Origin: an uncultured Paenibacillaceae bacterium | GTDB lineage: Bacteria; Bacillota; Bacilli; Paenibacillales; K13 | Length of the DNA: 64,000 bases | Direction of reading: 5' to 3' | NCBI GenBank assembly: GCA_913056365.1 | Contig: CAJXLT010000001.1 | Location: 62,001 to 126,000 of the forward strand | Part shown: positions 53,112 to 61,284 of the stretch, one piece after another | Position numbering within the stretch: position 1 is the stretch's first letter | Layout: each line of letters starts with the position of its first letter | Notes under the pieces: model-generated | What the model saw: the letters and a program-made list of their open reading frames with translations, nothing else | Databases searched by the model: none | Told to the model about the DNA's origin: nothing | Made by a program: the position numbers and the translations under genes

Positions 53112-54848
53112 ATGGAAAATCAAAAGCTAGACACTACAAGACCTAAGAAGCCGAAGAAGCGCTATTATCGTAAGCCAACTGTGAAGATCTTTGCCTTAGG
53201 CGGGCTTGATGAGATTGGCAAGAACATGTACGGCATTCAATACGGCAAAGAAATCATCGTCATTGACGCAGGTATCAAATTCCCCGATGCAGACATGCCA
53301 GGTGTTGACTACATCATCCCGAATTTTCAATATTTGAAGGACAATCAGCATATGTTGAAGGGAATCTTCCTGACCCATGGTCACGAGGATCACATCGGTG
53401 GATTGCCTTATGTGCTGAGAGATGTATCCGCTCCCATATACGGGGCTGCGCTAACGATCGGATTCGTGAAGACGAAGCTCGAGGAGCATGGCTTGCTCGG
53501 CAACACAGAGATGCATATCATCAATGAAACGAGTGTTGTTCAACTTCGTCAGCTGAAGGTGAGCTTCTTCAGGACGCATCACAGCATCCCGGATTCACTT
53601 GCTGTCGTAGTGGAGACACCGCTTGGCACTGTTGTGCACACAGGTGATTTCAAGTTTGACTTCACTCCTACGGAGCAGGCGACGGACTGGGGACAGATGG
53701 CTGCCATAGGGAAGTCCGGTGTGCTAGCTCTGCTCGCGGACAGTACGAACAGTGAGAAGCCTGGCTTCACCCCATCGGAGAAAGCAGTTGGGCAAGCAAT
53801 CCGTGAAACCTTCCGCAAGTGCGATGGGCGTATTCTATTCGCTACATTCGCTTCTAATGTGCATCGACTTCAGCAAGTAGTGGAGGCAGCTGCTGAATGC
53901 GGCAGGAAGATTGCTGTAATCGGACGCAGTATGGAGCGTGCCTTCAAGATTGGTCAGGAATTGAATTATATACGACCAGAGAAGCATCAGCTCATTGATG
54001 TACGGCAATTGGATCGTTATCCCGATCATGAAGTGGTTGTAGTGTGTACAGGCAGCCAGGGAGAGACGAACGCAGCGCTAACTCGTATCGCGACAGGGGC
54101 GCATAAGCACGTCGCTATCTATCAAGGTGATACGGTTATCTATTCGTCCTCTCCGATACCGGGCAACACCAAGAATGTGAACCGCAGTATTGACTTGCTG
54201 TTGCGATCCGGTGCTGAGGTGATTTCGGGTTCGATCTTCGACATACATGCTTCGGGTCATGGGTGCGAGGAAGATCTGAAGCTGATGCATCGATTTATTC
54301 GACCGAAGTTTTTCATCCCAATACATGGCGAGTATAGGATGCTGCGCAAGCATGCACAGCTGGCAGAAGAGACAGGTACGGATAAGGACAATATCTTCAT
54401 TTTGCAGAATGGTCAGCCATTGCAGCTTACGCGCAACAAGGCGCGCATCGGGAAATCATTGCCTAGCGGACAAGTATTAGTGAAGGGGACGACGACCAAT
54501 GAATGGGAAGAGTCCATCATGGAAGAACGCAGGGCTCTCGGTACGAATGGCGTCTTGTTAGTAGTGCTCACTGTAGATCCAGCGCAGAATAAGATGATCG
54601 GACGCCCGGAGCTAATCACACGAGGCTTCGTCTATGTACGAGAATCCGCAGAAATTATTTCGGCAGGAACGAAGGTAGTGAGAACGGTCGTCCGCGCCTT
54701 GCAACGCAGGAAGAGATTCGTGGCGAAGCAATGGGAGCAGAAGATCATCGAGCGCATGACCGAATATTACGAAACAAGTATGGATCGCACACCAGTCGTG
54801 CTGCCGATTTTCTCCTATGTAGATAAATCTGGAAGCCAACAAGGGTAA
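53112..54848 (+). CDS. rnj: Ribonuclease J
   Basis: 578 residues. The metallo-beta-lactamase/beta-CASP core has THGHEDHIGGLPY (metal ligands), HTGDFKFDFTP, LLADSTN, and HASGHGCEEDLKLM with PIHGEYRML. The basic N-terminal tail (RPKKPKKRYYRKPTVKIFALGG) and the C-terminal domain (RELITRGFVYVRESAEI-type segment) complete the RNase J architecture. It has 5'-to-3' exonuclease and endonuclease activity in mRNA decay and rRNA maturation. RNase J1 versus J2 cannot be told from sequence alone, but both active-site motifs are intact, which favours an active enzyme. AAAGGAGA precedes the ATG. Confidence 0.92.
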   Translation: MENQKLDTTRPKKPKKRYYRKPTVKIFALGGLDEIGKNMYGIQYGKEIIVIDAGIKFPDADMPGVDYIIPNFQYLKDNQHMLKGIFLTHGHEDHIGGLPYVLRDVSAPIYGAALTIGFVKTKLEEHGLLGNTEMHIINETSVVQLRQLKVSFFRTHHSIPDSLAVVVETPLGTVVHTGDFKFDFTPTEQATDWGQMAAIGKSGVLALLADSTNSEKPGFTPSEKAVGQAIRETFRKCDGRILFATFASNVHRLQQVVEAAAECGRKIAVIGRSMERAFKIGQELNYIRPEKHQLIDVRQLDRYPDHEVVVVCTGSQGETNAALTRIATGAHKHVAIYQGDTVIYSSSPIPGNTKNVNRSIDLLLRSGAEVISGSIFDIHASGHGCEEDLKLMHRFIRPKFFIPIHGEYRMLRKHAQLAEETGTDKDNIFILQNGQPLQLTRNKARIGKSLPSGQVLVKGTTTNEWEESIMEERRALGTNGVLLVVLTVDPAQNKMIGRPELITRGFVYVRESAEIISAGTKVVRTVVRALQRRKRFVAKQWEQKIIERMTEYYETSMDRTPVVLPIFSYVDKSGSQQG

Positions 54849-54867
54849 TTAAGGAAGGGATGGAACC

Positions 54868-55290
54868 ATGTATACCACAATAGTTCTTGCTGCTGATGGT
54901 TCAGAGCATTCACTCAGAGCAACGGATGAGGTCATACATATTGCAACAAGCGGCAATAACGATGTGTCGATCTATGTGCTCTATGTGATTGATGAGGATG
55001 ATGCCAAGTCTGATGTGTTGCATAATTGGAATGAGCTTGATTTCAGTTACAAGCGGAAAGCACAGATCAAGCCAATCGAAGATAAATTAAGCGGTGCTTC
55101 ACTATCTTATGAAACGGTCATTCTTCGTGGGGATCCAGGTCCGACGGTTGTCGATTATGTCAATGAGCACGAAGTAGATTTGGTCGTGATTGGCAGCCGC
55201 GGGTTAAACCCATTGCAGGAGTTCGTATTGGGAAGCGTCAGTCATAAGGTAGCGAAAAGAGCGAACAGCTCTGTATTAATTGTGAAATAA
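54868..55290 (+). CDS. Universal stress protein (UspA fold)
   Basis: 140 residues. The ATP-binding loop G-x2-G-x9-G-S appears as GSRGLNPLQEFVLGSVS, with an N-terminal TIVLAADGSEHS strand-turn. UspA proteins bind ATP and support survival under stress, often as dimers. It starts 19 bases after the RNase J stop behind AAGGAAGG, and a strong terminator follows, so the two genes form one unit. Confidence 0.9.
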   Translation: MYTTIVLAADGSEHSLRATDEVIHIATSGNNDVSIYVLYVIDEDDAKSDVLHNWNELDFSYKRKAQIKPIEDKLSGASLSYETVILRGDPGPTVVDYVNEHEVDLVVIGSRGLNPLQEFVLGSVSHKVAKRANSSVLIVK

Positions 55291-55312
55291 AATACAAATC
55301 ATGGTACGAAGG

Positions 55313-55356
55313 AAACAACCAAGACGTGGCAGTACTCTGTCTAGTCTTGGTTGTTT
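55313..55356 (+). terminator. Terminator after the universal stress protein gene
   Basis: AAACAACCAAGAC and GTCTTGGTTGTTT form a 13-bp perfect stem ending in TTT. Confidence 0.7.
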
Positions 55357-55415
55357 GCATGTATCTACCATGCTATGTGATAAATAAAATTTTGTGCAGC
55401 TATAAAAAAGGGTTA

Positions 55416-55542
55416 TGTGAAACTTTGCACATTGTTCTTTAGGAAGTTGACAAGCTGCGTTATAATTACAAACGTTGGATTAAATCAGAGGCATGCGGAA
55501 CAAGAGCAAGCTTAACTGATTCGATATGTGAACAGTTTCACA
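55416..55542. promoter_or_regulatory. Two Rex-type operators upstream of the DUF1641-ndh operon
   Basis: TGTGAACAGTTTCACA (55527-55542) is a perfect inverted repeat matching the Rex box. TGTGAAACTTTGCACA (55416-55431) matches with one mismatch. A TATAAT-like sequence lies between them at about 55460. Confidence 0.65.
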
Positions 55543-55583
55543 TTACATCTATGTGCGAGAGACGGATGGAGGAGGAATACAGC

Positions 55584-56012
55584 ATGGTAGAAGCAACATT
55601 GGAAGCAGAGAAGGCGAAGGAAGAAGCCGTCGGCCATACGAAGGTGAACGAGCAATTGCTGCAGCCGGAAGCGCAAGAAGCATTGGTCGCGTTGGTCGAT
55701 CAATTGCCGAAGATCGTGGAGATGATGGCGACGCTGACACAGGTGCATGATGTCGCGAAGAAGGTGGCAACGGACCGTGTGTTAATCGAGGATACGATTA
55801 CTGGACTGCAAGAGGTTATCAAACCATTAGAAGAGAAGGCCAAGTTCGTCGCGGCGGCAGCGATCGAAGCGAATGAACGTGCAGACAATGACAACACCAC
55901 GATTGGTATCTTCGGCTTGATGAAGATGCTGAAGGATCCGGAAATTCAACGACTGCTGCGCTTTGGCCAGGCATACTTGGATGTATTAGGTGAGAAGAAG
56001 AAGCAAGATTAA
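55584..56012 (+). CDS. DUF1641 protein, YjlC-like
   Basis: 142 residues from the ATG at 55584 behind GGAGGAGGA; the earlier ATG at 55551 lacks one. Helical and Lys/Glu/Ala-rich with the C-terminal DUF1641 block NTTIGIFGLMKMLKDPEIQRLLRFGQAYLDVLG. In Bacillus, YjlC precedes ndh in the same order, and DUF1641 proteins also accompany formate dehydrogenase genes. Its role is unknown but a link to respiratory NADH oxidation is likely. The NADH dehydrogenase gene follows 33 bases later. Confidence 0.85.
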   Translation: MVEATLEAEKAKEEAVGHTKVNEQLLQPEAQEALVALVDQLPKIVEMMATLTQVHDVAKKVATDRVLIEDTITGLQEVIKPLEEKAKFVAAAAIEANERADNDNTTIGIFGLMKMLKDPEIQRLLRFGQAYLDVLGEKKKQD

Positions 56013-56045
56013 TGGAATTCGGAAGGGTAGAAATGGAGGAGCATC

Positions 56046-57224
56046 ATGTCTAAGCATATTTTAATATTAGGATCGGGTTACGGCGGGCTGCTAAGCGCAC
56101 TGTCAGCACGTGAGCATTTCTCAGAAGAGGAAGCGGTCATCACCGTTGTTAATAAGGAATCATCGCATCAAATTATGACCGAATTGCACCGGCTTGCAGC
56201 GGGCAATGTGGCAGAGAAGGCTGTAGCCTTGCCGCTGGACAAGCTGTTTAAGGGAAGAGGCATTCAAGTTAAGGTCGGCACAGTGCAAGAGATTGCCGTA
56301 GGGAACAAGAAGGTGACCTTGCATGACGGCTCAGCCCTGACCTATGACATATTGGTGCTCGCACTGGGCAGCGAAACGAATTACTTCGGCATCCCAGGCT
56401 TGAAGGAGCACAGCCTGACGCTCAAATCAGTCGATGAAGCGCACCGTGTATATGCGCATGTGCGTCAGCGTATTCAGGCGTACAGTGAATCGAAGAATCC
56501 AGCGGATGCAACAATTGTGATTGGCGGAGGTGGATTGACAGGCGTGGAGCTTGTAGGAGAGCTTGCGGATGAGCTTCCTGGCATATGCCGGGAATACGGT
56601 GTAAGCTACTCAGAGATTTCACTTAAGTTGATCGAGGCCATGCCGACGATACTGCCGATGTTCTCACCTGAGCTGATAGCCCGGGCAATGGAAAGCTTGG
56701 AGAAGCGTGGAGTGCAATTCTTGACGAATGTGCCGATAACAGAAGCGACGGCCACAACTGTTAGTCTGAAGGATGGCAGCACGATCGCAACGAACACGAT
56801 CGTATGGACTGGAGGTGTGCAAGGGAATACACGGGTGGCCGAGTGCGGCATCGAAGTGAACCGCGGACGAGCTACTGTGAATGAGTTCTTGCAATCGACT
56901 TCTCATCCAGAAGTGTTCCTTGCAGGTGACTGTGCCGTAGTATTCGGTCCAGAAGGTCGTCCTTATCCGCCGACTGCTCAGCTTGCTTGGCAGATGGGTG
57001 AGTTAGTCGGAGCGAATGCCGCTGCTTACTTGAACGGATCGCCAATGACAGCATTCAGCCCTGTATTCTCCGGTACTTTGGCCAGCCTCGGGCGCAAGGA
57101 CGGTATCGGCAGTGTTGGGGAGAATGGTATTGAGTTGAAAGGCTTGCCGGCATCGTTAATGAAGAAAGCGAGCAATGCCCGTTACTTGTCGCATATTGAG
57201 GGCTTGTTCGCCTTGGCTTATTAG
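56046..57224 (+). CDS. ndh: Type II NADH:quinone dehydrogenase
   Basis: 392 residues with two Rossmann folds. FAD binding is ILILGSGYGGLLSALSARE, NADH binding TIVIGGGGLTGVELVGELAD, and FAD motif VFLAGDCAVVF near residue 300. PPTAQLAWQMGELVGANA is the quinone-site region, and a hydrophobic C-terminal stretch helps membrane attachment. It passes electrons from NADH to menaquinone without pumping protons. Rex boxes upstream would tie its transcription to the NADH/NAD ratio, as for Bacillus ndh. Confidence 0.92.
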   Translation: MSKHILILGSGYGGLLSALSAREHFSEEEAVITVVNKESSHQIMTELHRLAAGNVAEKAVALPLDKLFKGRGIQVKVGTVQEIAVGNKKVTLHDGSALTYDILVLALGSETNYFGIPGLKEHSLTLKSVDEAHRVYAHVRQRIQAYSESKNPADATIVIGGGGLTGVELVGELADELPGICREYGVSYSEISLKLIEAMPTILPMFSPELIARAMESLEKRGVQFLTNVPITEATATTVSLKDGSTIATNTIVWTGGVQGNTRVAECGIEVNRGRATVNEFLQSTSHPEVFLAGDCAVVFGPEGRPYPPTAQLAWQMGELVGANAAAYLNGSPMTAFSPVFSGTLASLGRKDGIGSVGENGIELKGLPASLMKKASNARYLSHIEGLFALAY

Positions 57225-57240
57225 GTTGTAGAATTCGCTA

Positions 57241-57297
57241 ACACACACAAACCGCTGGAAAGAACGTCACCTGCGTTCCTCCAGCGGTTTGTTGTGT
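57241..57297. terminator. Bidirectional terminator between ndh and the solute-binding protein gene
   Basis: ACACAAACCGCTGGA-AAGAACG pairs with CGTTC-CTCCAGCGGTTTGT, followed by TGTGTTCG. Convergent genes on both sides. Confidence 0.7.
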
Positions 57298-57322
57298 TCG
57301 ATTTTATGCGGCGCTGAACGAA

Positions 57323-58780
57323 CTAGGAACTAGCCTCGTCGTCCCCTTGATCTGCTGGTTCTGTCGATACAGCAGGCTCTGCTTCACCTTGCTCCGCTTC
57401 TGCCTTCTCTTGTTCCTGTTGTGCTTGAATGAGCGCTTCTTGTGCTTTCACCTGCAAATTATCCAATGCATTGTCCATCATTTCATTCCCATCCATAACA
57501 GCTTGCATCTCCTGCTCGATCAAGCTTTGAAACTGACCGAAGAAGGAACGAGGCACTTCGCTATAGTCCTCGTATATCGGATTCTGGCTCGGCTTCAGCT
57601 TGTAGAATGCTTGCATGTTATACCCTTCGGCCGAATCAATATATTGCGTGCGCACCGGCAATCCGCTGCCCTGATGTGATTTGGACGTGACCCTCGCATA
57701 TTCGTCGCTGTGCAGATAGCGAATGAACTGTTCCCCTGCCTCAATATTGGCTGAATTCGCATTGATGGCGAATATATTGTTGACATTCATGTTGACACTG
57801 ACATCAGGATTGTTCGGATCGATCGGCATCGTTACCATATCCCAGTTCTGAATTCCCTCGTCTTCTAAGTAATCTTGGGCGGATTCCAGCTCATTGATGA
57901 AATAATGCCCATCAATATTCATGGCCAGCTTGCCGGATAGGAACGGGTTCTGCATCAAATACTCCTCGTAGCTCCCTCCGCCGAAATTGTTCGGATCTTG
58001 TATATATAACGTTCCTGATTGTACGACATCAAGCGCTGTCTGGAAGGCTGACTTCCAAGCATCGGTATTGATGAGCACCTGCATCTGACCAGGATCAATA
58101 ATGCTAAGACCTTGTGTGCCGCCGATCATAGTCGCAAGTTCAGAGACATTCCCTTGATAACTTGCTTTGAGTCCATAGATGCGTTCATCCCCGCCGTCTG
58201 TCGGGAAGCGCATCGCCAGCTCTAGAAGCTCGTCCCAGCTCATCTGATCAGTCGGCATCGGGACACCATACTCATCGAAGAGATCCTTGTTGTAATAGAC
58301 GACCTGGCTGTAGAAGCTAGGCGATAGCCCATAGAGCTTGCCGTCACTCAGCTCAGTCAAGTACTCGACCATTCCTGGCAGCAGACCTTCGATATCGAAC
58401 GACTCGTCACTGGTCAGCTTACTGAGATCGTAGAGTCGGCCATCCTTGGCCAGATCAGCATACTGTTCAGGCTGCAGCATAACGATATCCGGTTGTTCGT
58501 CATCAATGAAATCAAGCATAGCTTGGTTGTAGTCTTCCACACCGCCGCCACGGAACATGCTCTCTGTCTCTACGACTTCAACTTCTACGTTCGGATGTGT
58601 CGCTGCGAAGAGCATGCCGTATTGCTGGTAAAAAGATCGTTCATCATAAAACATCACCTTGAGCGTACTCGGCTCATTCTCCACATTGCTCGCCGTACCT
58701 GAGCCGAAGCTGCAAGCGCTAGCCAACAGCATGATAGCCAATACTGGCAACAAGCTTGTCAGCCATCGATTCCCCTTCAT
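57323..58780 (-). CDS. Extracellular solute-binding lipoprotein of an ABC importer (orphan)
   Basis: 485 residues from the ATG at 58780 behind GGAGAGTGAG. Lipobox LLASAC. The family 1 sugar-binding fold has VVYYNKDLFDEYGVPMPTDQMSWDELLELAMRF, and GTQGLSIIDPGQMQVLINTDAWKSAFQTALD. The C-terminal ~55 residues form a Gln/Glu/Ala-rich helical tail, not part of the usual fold. No permease or ATPase gene is adjacent, so it may lend substrate to a transporter encoded elsewhere or act as a sensor. The ligand is unknown; oligosaccharides are usual. It is convergent with ndh. Confidence 0.87.
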   Translation of the reverse strand: MKGNRWLTSLLPVLAIMLLASACSFGSGTASNVENEPSTLKVMFYDERSFYQQYGMLFAATHPNVEVEVVETESMFRGGGVEDYNQAMLDFIDDEQPDIVMLQPEQYADLAKDGRLYDLSKLTSDESFDIEGLLPGMVEYLTELSDGKLYGLSPSFYSQVVYYNKDLFDEYGVPMPTDQMSWDELLELAMRFPTDGGDERIYGLKASYQGNVSELATMIGGTQGLSIIDPGQMQVLINTDAWKSAFQTALDVVQSGTLYIQDPNNFGGGSYEEYLMQNPFLSGKLAMNIDGHYFINELESAQDYLEDEGIQNWDMVTMPIDPNNPDVSVNMNVNNIFAINANSANIEAGEQFIRYLHSDEYARVTSKSHQGSGLPVRTQYIDSAEGYNMQAFYKLKPSQNPIYEDYSEVPRSFFGQFQSLIEQEMQAVMDGNEMMDNALDNLQVKAQEALIQAQQEQEKAEAEQGEAEPAVSTEPADQGDDEASS

Positions 58781-58971
58781 GTTCTCACTCTCCAATTTTT
58801 ATTATTCATTGGGCAGTCCTTTATGACATATGTACAAGCTATCCCCAACAATAAGTAGACGAAAGGAAGAGTAAAATAGTTCCATAATACTATAAAATTT
58901 TCACATACATTCATACTGCATACAGAGAGTTCTGTGTAATGTGTGAGAAGGGGGCAGTAGAGAAGAATATG

Positions 58972-59018
58972 TTTACAGAAGGGGATAATCTGGGTATACT
59001 ACAAGTAAGCGTTTCCAT
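58972..59018 (+). promoter_or_regulatory. Promoter with overlapping cre site
   Basis: TTTACA (58972-58977), 17 bp, TATACT (58995-59000), then AGTAAGCGTTTCCAT (59004-59018), an exact match to the reverse complement of the cre consensus, covering the start site. Strong repression by CcpA is predicted. Confidence 0.75.
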
Positions 59019-59043
59019 TCCATCTGTACAGGGGGTTGTGAAT

Positions 59044-59217
59044 ATGCTATTCGAATCCGACTACAGAAGAAGAGCTTATCAGATCTGGGAAGAGGAAAGA
59101 ACGGAAGCTGCACAGGAAATGACGGAATCAGCCCGTCGTACTGTCGGAACCATTCGTACACGCTTGATGAAATTGACACCAATGACGAAGCTTTACAAAT
59201 TGATTACCCACAAATAA
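59044..59217 (+). CDS. 57-residue protein under predicted CcpA control
   Basis: ATG at 59044 behind AGGGGG; the frame is open upstream but a start there would precede the transcription start. The product is charged and helical (RRRAYQIWEEERTEAAQEMTESARRTV, then a basic RTRLMKLTPMTKLYKLITHK tail), with no signal peptide. I recognise no family. A strong terminator follows, so it is a single-gene unit. Confidence 0.65.
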   Translation: MLFESDYRRRAYQIWEEERTEAAQEMTESARRTVGTIRTRLMKLTPMTKLYKLITHK

Positions 59218-59224
59218 ACTTAGG

Positions 59225-59261
59225 AAGAGACGAACCGCTTAGAGCAGTTCGTCTCTTTTTG
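59225..59261 (+). terminator. Terminator after the 57-residue gene
   Basis: AGAGACGAAC-GCTT...GTTCGTCTCT stem followed by TTTTTG. Confidence 0.75.
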
Positions 59262-59267
59262 TCTCGC

Positions 59268-60125
59268 CTATTCGTTGCGTGCTAGACGAAATCCTTGGTC
59301 GGGACCATAGCCGTTCGCTTCGAACTTACCTCGGAATGCAACCTCTGTACTATTGACGCCGCCGATCCAACCGCCACCCCTCACGACTCGGAACGCACCG
59401 CTGTCCGTTTCTGCGTCTTCGTACCAGTCCCAGCACCATTCCCGCACATTGCCTGACATATCGTATAAGCCTAATTCATTCGGCTTCATTAGTCCGACTG
59501 GCTTCGTTTGATTTTTATTATTCTCAATCATCGGCCAGTTCCAGTCACCTGACAAATACTCCTCGCCTGCGTTGCGCCAATTCCAAGCGACCTCATCAGC
59601 GTCATTGCTACCACTGTACGTATAACTGTTGCTTGACTGCCCCCCGCCTGCAGCATATTCCCATTCTGCTTCGGTAGGCAAGCGGTAACCGTTGGCTTCC
59701 TCATTGATTGTGACCGTCCATTGTACAGAATCATATTCACTGATGTTATCGGGGTCTTGCTTGTTCTTGTCAATGTTGTAATACGGCTGCAAGCCTTCTT
59801 GGATACTCCTTAGATTAGAGTACTCGACAGCGTCGTACCAGCTTACCATATCTACAGGCAGGTCCTCGCCTTGGAATGAGGAGGGATTGCTTCCCATAAT
59901 CGCCACCCATTCTTGCTGCGTGACCTCATACTTACTCATGTAGAAGCTCGATACAGTTTCATTGGTCTCGTTATAATTGGACTTCGTGTTCGTGAATGTC
60001 CCGCCTTGGACGAAGACGAAGCGATCTTGAGAATCCGACTTATCATTCGTTACAGGCTGTACTTGTGAGCAAGCGCTGACTACAACGGCTTGGGCTAGTA
60101 ACAAGACAATGAATAGCTTCCTCAT
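59268..60125 (-). CDS. SUMF1/FGE-sulfatase-domain lipoprotein
   Basis: 285 residues. Lipobox VVSAC gives a lipidated Cys19. The SUMF1 (formylglycine-generating-enzyme-like) domain spans about 35-283: FVFVQGGTF, SSFYMSKYEVTQQEWVAIMGSNPSSF, PVDMVSWYDAVEYSN, YRLPTEAEWEYAAGG, GLYDMSGNVREWCWDWY and VVRGGGW. The paired active-site cysteines of true FGE are not evident, so a structural or binding role on the surface is more likely than sulfatase activation. It begins 62 bases after the xylanase stop in the same orientation with AAGGAGAG before the ATG, so it may be co-transcribed with it. Confidence 0.87.
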   Translation of the reverse strand: MRKLFIVLLLAQAVVVSACSQVQPVTNDKSDSQDRFVFVQGGTFTNTKSNYNETNETVSSFYMSKYEVTQQEWVAIMGSNPSSFQGEDLPVDMVSWYDAVEYSNLRSIQEGLQPYYNIDKNKQDPDNISEYDSVQWTVTINEEANGYRLPTEAEWEYAAGGGQSSNSYTYSGSNDADEVAWNWRNAGEEYLSGDWNWPMIENNKNQTKPVGLMKPNELGLYDMSGNVREWCWDWYEDAETDSGAFRVVRGGGWIGGVNSTEVAFRGKFEANGYGPDQGFRLARNE

Positions 60126-60186
60126 GAATCGCTCTCCTTGCAGGGGATTTCTTAAACTAGCAATAGACAGTGATCGTTCACGATCA

Positions 60187-60819
60187 TTACCATACGGTTA
60201 CGTTAGAACTACCGCTGCTCTGATATCCTTCTGTAGCCATCACCTGATAAGACCAATTGTAGCCTAGATGCATGCCAGCGTTGCTCCATGCATTGACATG
60301 GTTGTTGAATGTGATGCTGACATTGTTCCCCGTCGGTCTCTTCGACTGCCGGACACTCCAATACTGTTGGAAGGTTTGGGTGCCATCGATAGAAGGTGAA
60401 TTGTATCGAGTTGTTTGATACAGGTCATACATGCCGCCATCGCTGTATACAGAGCCTTTGTACGTACCAGTTGGTCTGTAGGTGCCCCAGCTGTCCACGA
60501 CGTAATATTCAATCAGCGCGTTCCTTGTCCATCCATACAGTGTCAAATATCCGTTGCCGGACGGCTGCCAGACGCCCGCATTGTAGTTAATCGTTCTGTA
60601 CGGTGATCCAGTAGCCCAGCCTTTGCCAATGACGAAATTCCCGGTGTTGTACCAATTCACACTGTAATTACCGCCAGCGCCATTCGTAGCATTGACAGTT
60701 CCGCCGCCATCCGTCCAATATTGCCAATGCGTATTCGCACTTGCCGTTGTTGCAACCATACTAATCGTCATCGCTGCGGTTAACACCGCCGTTAACAGCT
60801 TCTTCTTGTACTTCAACAT
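60187..60819 (-). CDS. xynA: Secreted endo-1,4-beta-xylanase, GH11
   Basis: 210 residues from the ATG at 60819, which has better spacing from GAAGGAGG than the ATG at 60822. Signal peptide about 1-28 (ending ASA). The jelly-roll GH11 fold is complete: [25 protein letters not shown], nucleophile Glu in [13 protein letters not shown] (about residue 104) and acid/base Glu in [12 protein letters not shown] (about 197), with [15 protein letters not shown] between. No carbohydrate-binding module is attached, the common single-domain form. It cuts xylan internally outside the cell. The leader holds a promoter with cre and a short leader ORF. Confidence 0.95.
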   Translation of the reverse strand: MLKYKKKLLTAVLTAAMTISMVATTASANTHWQYWTDGGGTVNATNGAGGNYSVNWYNTGNFVIGKGWATGSPYRTINYNAGVWQPSGNGYLTLYGWTRNALIEYYVVDSWGTYRPTGTYKGSVYSDGGMYDLYQTTRYNSPSIDGTQTFQQYWSVRQSKRPTGNNVSITFNNHVNAWSNAGMHLGYNWSYQVMATEGYQSSGSSNVTVW

Positions 60820-60880
60820 CATTCTCCTCCTTCAAAATTGTGAATTTGTACCGCCTGAGAGTCACTTTTCTGATCGATCT

Positions 60881-60918
60881 GTTCTTGACTAGTATGAAGT
60901 GCGACTTGAGTCAAGAAC
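60881..60918 (-). promoter_or_regulatory. Inverted repeat in the xynA leader
   Basis: GTTCTTGACT (60881-60890) and AGTCAAGAAC (60909-60918) make a perfect 10-bp stem with an 18-base loop. One arm lies inside the leader ORF. Confidence 0.55.
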
Positions 60919-60927
60919 CGCGAACAT
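60889..60927 (-). CDS. Leader peptide ORF upstream of xynA, 12 residues
   Basis: ATG at 60927 ten bases after GGAGG in GAGGAGGTGA, nearly complementary to the end of 16S rRNA. It encodes MFAVLDSSRTSY and stops within the inverted repeat at 60881-60918, about 70 bases before the xylanase start. The layout suggests translational control of the xynA leader; there is no direct evidence of expression. Confidence 0.45.
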   Translation of the reverse strand: MFAVLDSSRTSY

Positions 60928-60954
60928 ATGCTTGTCACCTCCTCACTTAGGCAA

Positions 60955-60983
60955 ATTATAAAATGAAAGCGCATACACTACAA
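60955..60983 (-). promoter_or_regulatory. xynA promoter with cre site in its spacer
   Basis: On the minus strand TTGTAG (60983-60978), 17 bp, TATAAT (60960-60955). The spacer is TGTATGCGCTTTCA plus three bases, an exact cre match (60964-60977), so bound CcpA would block RNA polymerase. Confidence 0.8.
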
Positions 60984-61284
60984 CTTAACAATTTATAGCT
61001 TTACCCCAAGATTTTAAACAATCTACTATCGAATGATGGAGGGAAATTATCTGAAGTACGCAGCGTCTAGATGTATTTCATGCACTTAGTTTGGTCGAGA
61101 ATGGGCATATTTCCTCTCGTACATGCAAAATATACACTTAGTTTTGTCAAAATCGATGATTCGCATCATATTTCTTCGAAATAAATGTATGTTATGCAGT
61201 TACAGCGGTCATATGGCGACTAGGACCATAGATTAGATGTACAAAATGCAGGTAGCATGTCCTCGTATCCATCCGCGCGCTCTA
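60984..61284. other. Non-coding region between xynA promoter and the sensor kinase gene
   Basis: AT-rich. CACTTAGTTTGGTC (61083-61096) and CACTTAGTTTTGTC (61135-61148) are repeated 52 bp apart. No gene is supported. Confidence 0.4.

Noticed and set aside
60919-60934. LexA-type SOS box in the xynA leader (CGAACATATGCTTG)
   Set aside because: The right half does not match GTTCG and the position in the leader makes no regulatory sense; probably chance.
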